A DNA stretch of 64,000 nucleotides from the NCBI GenBank assembly GCA_958295845.1, contig OY282376.1:1501022-1565021 (forward strand), given 5' to 3'. The position numbers and the translations under genes were made by a program. Of the stretch, positions 61,932-64,000 are shown piece after piece. Source of the DNA: Caldilineaceae bacterium. Lineage in GTDB: Bacteria; Chloroflexota; Anaerolineae; Caldilineales; Caldilineaceae. The stretch's first letter is position 1. Each line of letters begins with the position of its first letter. The notes under the pieces are model-generated. The model had not been told where the DNA came from. It saw only the letters and a program-made list of their open reading frames with translations, and did not search any database.

Positions 61932-63605
61932 TTACTGCTCTGCAATGTAGATATCGAGCAGCGTGGACCAGTTGTTGTCCACGTTTGCATCGAAATTCTT
62001 GACGTAAGGCTGCACAACGTATTCGTACAGGTCCCAGATCATGGGAAGGAAGTAGTAGTGGCCGAGCAGCCGCTGTTCAGCTGCAGAGACCTTATCGCAG
62101 TACTCAGCGCTGGTGGGGTCGAGGGTTGGAAGTTCGGCCATCATGGCGTCCAACTCATCATCCACCAAGGCGACATGATCGGGATTCGTGTAATACTTCC
62201 ACAGTCCGGTGATCATGGCTGCCGGATCGGGAATCGTCGCGCCCCAGCTATTGCGTTGCACGTTGACGAGGTCAGCCTCCTGACCCCAGGCATCGCTCCA
62301 ACCCGGTCGGATTTCGACATCGGTAATGCCCAACACGTTCTTCCATTGCTCCGCCATAATTTCAGCGGTACGCAGGTAGTTGGGCGACTGGCCGCCACTG
62401 GAAATGCGAATCTTGGGCAGGTCTTCCGGTCCACCATACTTCGAGGCGGCCAGTTCCTGCTTGGCCAGTTCAGGATCGTAGCCGAAGTCGGGCCAGTTGT
62501 CCGCTACGAAACAGGGCAACTCGGGCGTGATGTGTGTCTTCATCACACGTTCGTCGCGCGAGCCTTCATAGGCGGCGCCGATGGCCAGGTCCCAGTCTAC
62601 CGCGTGGAGCAGAGCCCGCCGCACGTTGAGGTCATCCAACGGTGGCTTGGACGTGTGTAGCGCAAAGTAGAAGTTCGTGGCATAGGGGATCAGCACGAAC
62701 AGCTCGGGGCTTTCGGCCCGCAGCGGTTCGCGGATGTTTGTGAACCAGTGGGCGATGTCAGCCTCCCCATCCTGCCACATAATATAGGTTATGTTCTCGT
62801 CGTTGGACCACTGGGCAATGATACGTTCGATAAAGGGCTTCTTGTCCCCCCACCAATTCGGGTTCTGCACGATCTCATACTCGCGTTCGTCCAGGTCCCA
62901 GACGTCGATCTGGAAGGGGCCATTGACGCGCGTACTGGCATCGGCAGCAAACTCGTCGGCGTTCACGTCCTCCATCTTGACGAAGCCAGTGTTGTAGTGG
63001 GCCATGGACGCCATAAAGGTCGGGCTCGGTTCTGCAAGCGTGATCTGAAGCGTCTTGTCATCAATCGCGGCCAGGCCGGAAATCGTGTCGGCCTCTCCGT
63101 CAATGACCGCCTGCGCCCCATCAACTACGCCGAGCCGCAAGTACGTCCAGCAGCTGATGCAGCTGGGGCTGAGCGCCCACGACCAGAAGTCTATCGCCTC
63201 CTGGGCCACAACCGGTGAGCCGTCCGACCAGTTGGCATCGGGATTGATGTGAATCGTGTAGACAGTATTGTCGTCGTTCACTTCCCAGTCAGTTGCCAGC
63301 CAGGGATGCAGATCGTGGTTGCGGTCCCGCAGGAAGAACGGCATCCACATATGAGAGATCCACGGACGCCCGAAACCGGACTCGGAGGCCGGGTTAAGCC
63401 GGCTAAGATCACGGGTCACATAGCGGATTACCTGCTCTTCAGCAGCGTCATCCGGCAGTGGCCTGCCTTCCATCGCTTCTCCCTCATCCGCCATGGCCTC
63501 GCCTCCGGTGTCTGCCGGAGCGGCAGGCGCGGCGCAGGCCGACAAGGCCAGAGCAGCGACCAGGAAGAGTGTGACCAAATAAAAAAGTTTAGTTCTGTCT
63601 TTCAT
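61932..63605 (-). CDS. Family-5 ABC importer substrate-binding lipoprotein (tandem copy, middle)
   Basis: The product has 557 residues, with GGAGGT before the ATG. The signal is MKDRTKLFYLVTLFLVAALA ending at LSAC (Cys24), with the same acidic linker and VIRYVTRDLSRLNPASESGF opening as the copy at 60139. Further shared motifs are NWSDGSPVVAQEAIDFWSWA, VNGPFQIDVWDLDE, VRRALLHAVDWDLAIGAAYE and the ending TNVDNNW/ANVDNNWSTLLDIYIAE. It is a recent tandem duplicate. The divergent middle regions are where ligand specificity would differ. Confidence 0.93.
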   Translation of the reverse strand: MKDRTKLFYLVTLFLVAALALSACAAPAAPADTGGEAMADEGEAMEGRPLPDDAAEEQVIRYVTRDLSRLNPASESGFGRPWISHMWMPFFLRDRNHDLHPWLATDWEVNDDNTVYTIHINPDANWSDGSPVVAQEAIDFWSWALSPSCISCWTYLRLGVVDGAQAVIDGEADTISGLAAIDDKTLQITLAEPSPTFMASMAHYNTGFVKMEDVNADEFAADASTRVNGPFQIDVWDLDEREYEIVQNPNWWGDKKPFIERIIAQWSNDENITYIMWQDGEADIAHWFTNIREPLRAESPELFVLIPYATNFYFALHTSKPPLDDLNVRRALLHAVDWDLAIGAAYEGSRDERVMKTHITPELPCFVADNWPDFGYDPELAKQELAASKYGGPEDLPKIRISSGGQSPNYLRTAEIMAEQWKNVLGITDVEIRPGWSDAWGQEADLVNVQRNSWGATIPDPAAMITGLWKYYTNPDHVALVDDELDAMMAELPTLDPTSAEYCDKVSAAEQRLLGHYYFLPMIWDLYEYVVQPYVKNFDANVDNNWSTLLDIYIAEQ

Positions 63606-63650
63606 CGAGTTCTACCTCCGTTTCGATCCTTCGATTAAGGAACTTCCATG

Positions 63651-63692
63651 CCAAAACAAAAAGGGGTGAGAGCCCGAAGCCTCTCACCCCTT
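63651..63692 (-). terminator. Rho-independent-type terminator after the edge SBP gene
   Basis: AAGGGGTGAGAG and CTCTCACCCCTT (63661-63672, 63681-63692) form a perfect 12-base stem with an eight-base loop. On the minus strand it is followed by TTTGTTTTGG. It lies just past the stop at 63698 and ahead of the next SBP gene, whose expression may depend on readthrough or its own promoter. Confidence 0.75.
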
Positions 63693-63697
63693 GTCAT

Positions 63698-64000
63698 CTA
63701 CTCGTCAGCCACGTAGATGTCCAACAAGGTTGCCCAGTTGTTGTCTACGTTGGTTTCAAAATTCTTTATGCGAGGCTTCACGCTGTAGCCGTAAGGATCC
63801 CAGATCATCGGGATGATGGGATAGTGGCCCAGCATGCGTGCCTCAGTCTCCTGCACCAAGTCACAGAAACCGGGATCGTCGCGAGACATCCCCTTGAGCG
63901 ACTCGATCATTTCGGCCAGCTCGGCGTCATCAGCCATGCTGCCCGCTGCGGCGGGGTTGCTGTAATTGACAAAGTGGCCCGCCAGGAAGTTGGGCGGATC
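63698..64000 (-). CDS. C-terminal part of a third tandem SBP (runs off the window)
   Basis: The frame is open from base 64000 to the stop at 63698 and encodes 100 residues beginning DPPNFLAGHFVNYSNPAAAG. It aligns with the ends of the next two SBPs: a DLVQETEARMLGHYPIIPMIW segment and NFETNVDNNWATLLDIYVAD. It is the 3' end of another family-5 SBP gene in the same direction. An ATG inside at 63937 is not the true start. Confidence 0.88.
   Translation of the reverse strand, partial: DPPNFLAGHFVNYSNPAAAGSMADDAELAEMIESLKGMSRDDPGFCDLVQETEARMLGHYPIIPMIWDPYGYSVKPRIKNFETNVDNNWATLLDIYVADE

Overview
The window is a high-GC bacterial segment that looks like Chloroflexota, probably Caldilineae/Anaerolineae-like. 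That assignment is an inference. It rests on SBP lipoproteins of the 'LLVAACAAPA' type with acidic linkers, many Dpp-type importers, a GAAC-N4-GTTC type LexA box, and intergenic low-complexity repeats. I see no rRNA, tRNA, CRISPR array, transposase or phage module.

Left end (1-5.4 kb, minus strand): a LexA-controlled translesion mutagenesis locus. imuB is a Y-family polymerase homologue without catalytic carboxylates. It is followed by dnaE2, cut by the window edge. A 26-bp LexA-type palindrome lies upstream of imuB. Low-complexity repeats occupy the imuB-dnaE2 gap and the upstream region, and a different 123-bp-period duplication lies inside the imuB N-terminus.

5.8-18.1 kb (plus strand): a PMT/ArnT-like membrane glycosyltransferase; a secreted ~1,930-residue protein with FN3 domains, four leucine-rich-repeat arrays and a C-terminal HExxH metallopeptidase domain; an FG-GAP/VCBS propeller; and an orphan zinc-knuckle protein. 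A 95-bp-unit tandem array sits between the metallopeptidase and the propeller. The 5.8-14.6 kb stretch has a G-rich top strand, whereas the flanking kilobases are C-rich.

18.6-31.6 kb (plus strand): a carbohydrate-uptake locus. It runs SBP (broken by an in-frame TGA), two Dpp-type permeases, a sialidase-like propeller, a DegT aminotransferase, a formylglycine-generating-enzyme-like protein without the redox cysteines, a NodB-like deacetylase, and three more sialidase-like propellers, two of them tandem duplicates.

31.9-64 kb (minus strand): three further Dpp-type importers with catabolic genes: a mannonate-dehydratase-like protein, two M14 peptidases, four amidohydrolase-2 genes (several with degraded metal sites, one a double-domain fusion), a second DegT aminotransferase, a glutamate-1-semialdehyde-aminomutase-like aminotransferase, a tandem pair of GH32/43-like propellers, two Gfo/Idh/MocA oxidoreductases, a beta-sandwich protein, and three tandem SBPs at the right edge. 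The two big clusters converge near 31.75 kb.

Read together, four SBP/DppB/DppC sets without any ATPase gene feed enzymes that mostly lack signal peptides. This suggests import of amino- or acyl-decorated oligosaccharides or conjugates and their breakdown inside the cell, using ATPases encoded elsewhere. The substrates cannot be read from the sequence.
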